Source: SIG438 sp034117945 (GTDB lineage: Bacteria > Bacillota > Clostridia > HGM11514). From it: a stretch of DNA of 7,260 nt. Where the stretch lies: assembly GCA_034117945.1 (NCBI GenBank), contig JAXEOR010000190.1, positions 1 to 7,260 on the forward strand, read 5' to 3'. Below the pieces are notes generated by a model. That model was not told where the DNA came from. It did no database searches and worked only from the letters and a program-made list of their open reading frames with translations. Below, in pieces: positions 6,242-7,260 of the stretch. The first letter of the stretch is position 1. Each line of letters begins with the position of its first letter. The translations under genes and the position numbers were made by a program.

Positions 6242-7260
6242 CCCCGCCCAAAAATTTTTTCAAAAATCCGGGATAAGGCCTCAGGCAGACGATCCAGATC
6301 AATGCCGGAATAATTGATCAAAATGGTAGCGGTGTCGGCAGGTGTTTCGCTGTAATCAGACAGACACCGCACCAGTACCCCCGCCTCTGCCGCCCGCTGC
6401 TTAATCTCAGCGTCTGACAAATCGGTGTGCAGCTTTACCAGAAAATGAAGCCCCGCATGCTCCTCCAGAATCTGTCCCTTCAGACTGCTTTGCCTTACCG
6501 CATCCACCGCTTTGGCACGGCAATCGTTATAAAAATTGCCCATTCGGTTCAAATGCTTTTCAAAATAACCCTCCCGAAGAAACAGAGCCAAAGTCATCTG
6601 CTCAAAAATCGAAACGGGACAGGAATAAAACCCCAGCCGCTGATGAAACTGCTCCAGCAAAGAGGGAGGAAGCACCATATAGCCAATACGAATGGAAGGT
6701 GCTAAGGTTTTGGAAAAGGTATTCATGTAAATCACCCGCCCCTGGGTATCTGCACTTTGCAAAGTGGGCAGAAGACGGCGGCCAAAGCGGAACTCGCTGT
6801 CATAATCGTCCTCAATCAGGTATTTCCCCTGTTCTGCCCAGTGAAGCAGCTGATAACGTCTGGCAGCGGTGGTCACAATCCCGGTGGGATAGTGATGAGA
6901 AGGAGACAGATGGGCGGCGACGGCATCTGTTTGCTCCAGAGCCTGCACAGACATTCCCTGCCCGTCCAGGCTCACCGGGATGCAGGTCACGCCGTTCGCC
7001 TGATACACCCGGCGAATTTTTCCGTGACCGGGATTTTCAATGGCGATCACACTGTCCCGCCCCAAAAGATGAACCACCAGCTGATATAAGTATTCCGTCC
7101 CTGCCCCTACAATAATTTGCCGGGGAGAGACCGTCATGCCCCGAAACCGATATAAGTGCCGGGCAATTGCCTCCCGCAGAGCCGGTTCCCCCTGAGGATG
7201 CAAAGGCCCCAGCAGACCGGAATCCCCCTCGCTCAATACCCGCCGCATCAGCCGCGACCA
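6238..7260 (-). CDS. MocR/GabR-type transcription regulator, aminotransferase-like domain (N-terminus cut by window edge)
   Basis: The visible 340 residues stay open to the right edge and end in TGA at 6238. They cover the fold-type I aminotransferase-like domain of the MocR subfamily of GntR regulators; the N-terminal winged-helix domain and linker, roughly 120-140 residues by family length, lie outside. Typical blocks, numbered from the edge, are HPQGEPALREAIA (about 21-33), VGAGTEYLYQLV (51-62), SPSHHYPTG (119-127), EDDYDSEFR (150-158) and TFSKTLAPSIRIGY (181-194), with the PLP lysine at 184. The frame continues upstream of the first visible Met (7248) with WSRL, as in related proteins, so that Met is internal. 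MocR proteins sense PLP and amino-group ligands, and often control nearby vitamin B6 or amine genes; the target here is not evident. The same-strand SGNH hydrolase follows after 61 bp. Without the HTH domain visible, a plain aminotransferase is less likely but not excluded. Confidence 0.9.
   Translation of the reverse strand, partial: WSRLMRRVLSEGDSGLLGPLHPQGEPALREAIARHLYRFRGMTVSPRQIIVGAGTEYLYQLVVHLLGRDSVIAIENPGHGKIRRVYQANGVTCIPVSLDGQGMSVQALEQTDAVAAHLSPSHHYPTGIVTTAARRYQLLHWAEQGKYLIEDDYDSEFRFGRRLLPTLQSADTQGRVIYMNTFSKTLAPSIRIGYMVLPPSLLEQFHQRLGFYSCPVSIFEQMTLALFLREGYFEKHLNRMGNFYNDCRAKAVDAVRQSSLKGQILEEHAGLHFLVKLHTDLSDAEIKQRAAEAGVLVRCLSDYSETPADTATILINYSGIDLDRLPEALSRIFEKIFGRG

Overview
The window looks like a piece of a Bacillota chromosome, most likely class Clostridia, with roughly balanced to slightly GC-rich coding regions and AT-rich spacers. 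The evidence is the strong GGAGG-type ribosome binding sites, the order rpsO - pnp - M16 peptidase (a Gram-positive arrangement), and protein sequences that resemble the Bacillus/Clostridia forms of these families. I cannot name the genus. All genes lie on the minus strand, so transcription runs from high to low coordinates.

Right part (7260 to 5514): the C-terminal aminotransferase-like part of a MocR/GabR-type transcription factor enters from the right edge without its DNA-binding domain. After 61 bp comes a complete cytoplasmic SGNH/GDSL hydrolase. It has its own sigma-A-type promoter, whose -35 box overlaps the regulator's stop codon and whose -10 box sits in a perfect 13-bp dyad.

Centre (5513 to 2642): an A-tract-rich spacer leads into a strong promoter, a structured leader and rpsO (ribosomal protein S15). 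An intrinsic terminator follows the rpsO stop codon directly. The short gap before pnp is mostly filled by an 87-nt imperfect hairpin that would lie in the pnp 5' leader. pnp (polynucleotide phosphorylase) is complete and ends at a second intrinsic terminator. No clear separate pnp promoter is visible, so pnp is probably fed by read-through from rpsO, with the terminator and the hairpin as likely control points.

Left part (2641 to 1): an M16 zinc peptidase of the MlpA/YmxG type is followed, 52 bp later and with no terminator between, by a polytopic membrane protein with GT-C glycosyltransferase features that runs off the left edge.

The core genes serve translation (S15) and RNA turnover (PNPase). 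I see no mobile element, CRISPR array, tRNA, rRNA or defence-like cassette, and no clear candidate for a new multi-gene system. The most interesting signals are in the RNA leaders: the pnp hairpin, the possible S15-binding leader of rpsO, and the dyad over the hydrolase promoter. No stretch over 300 bases lacks a gene; the longest spacer is 5302-5513.
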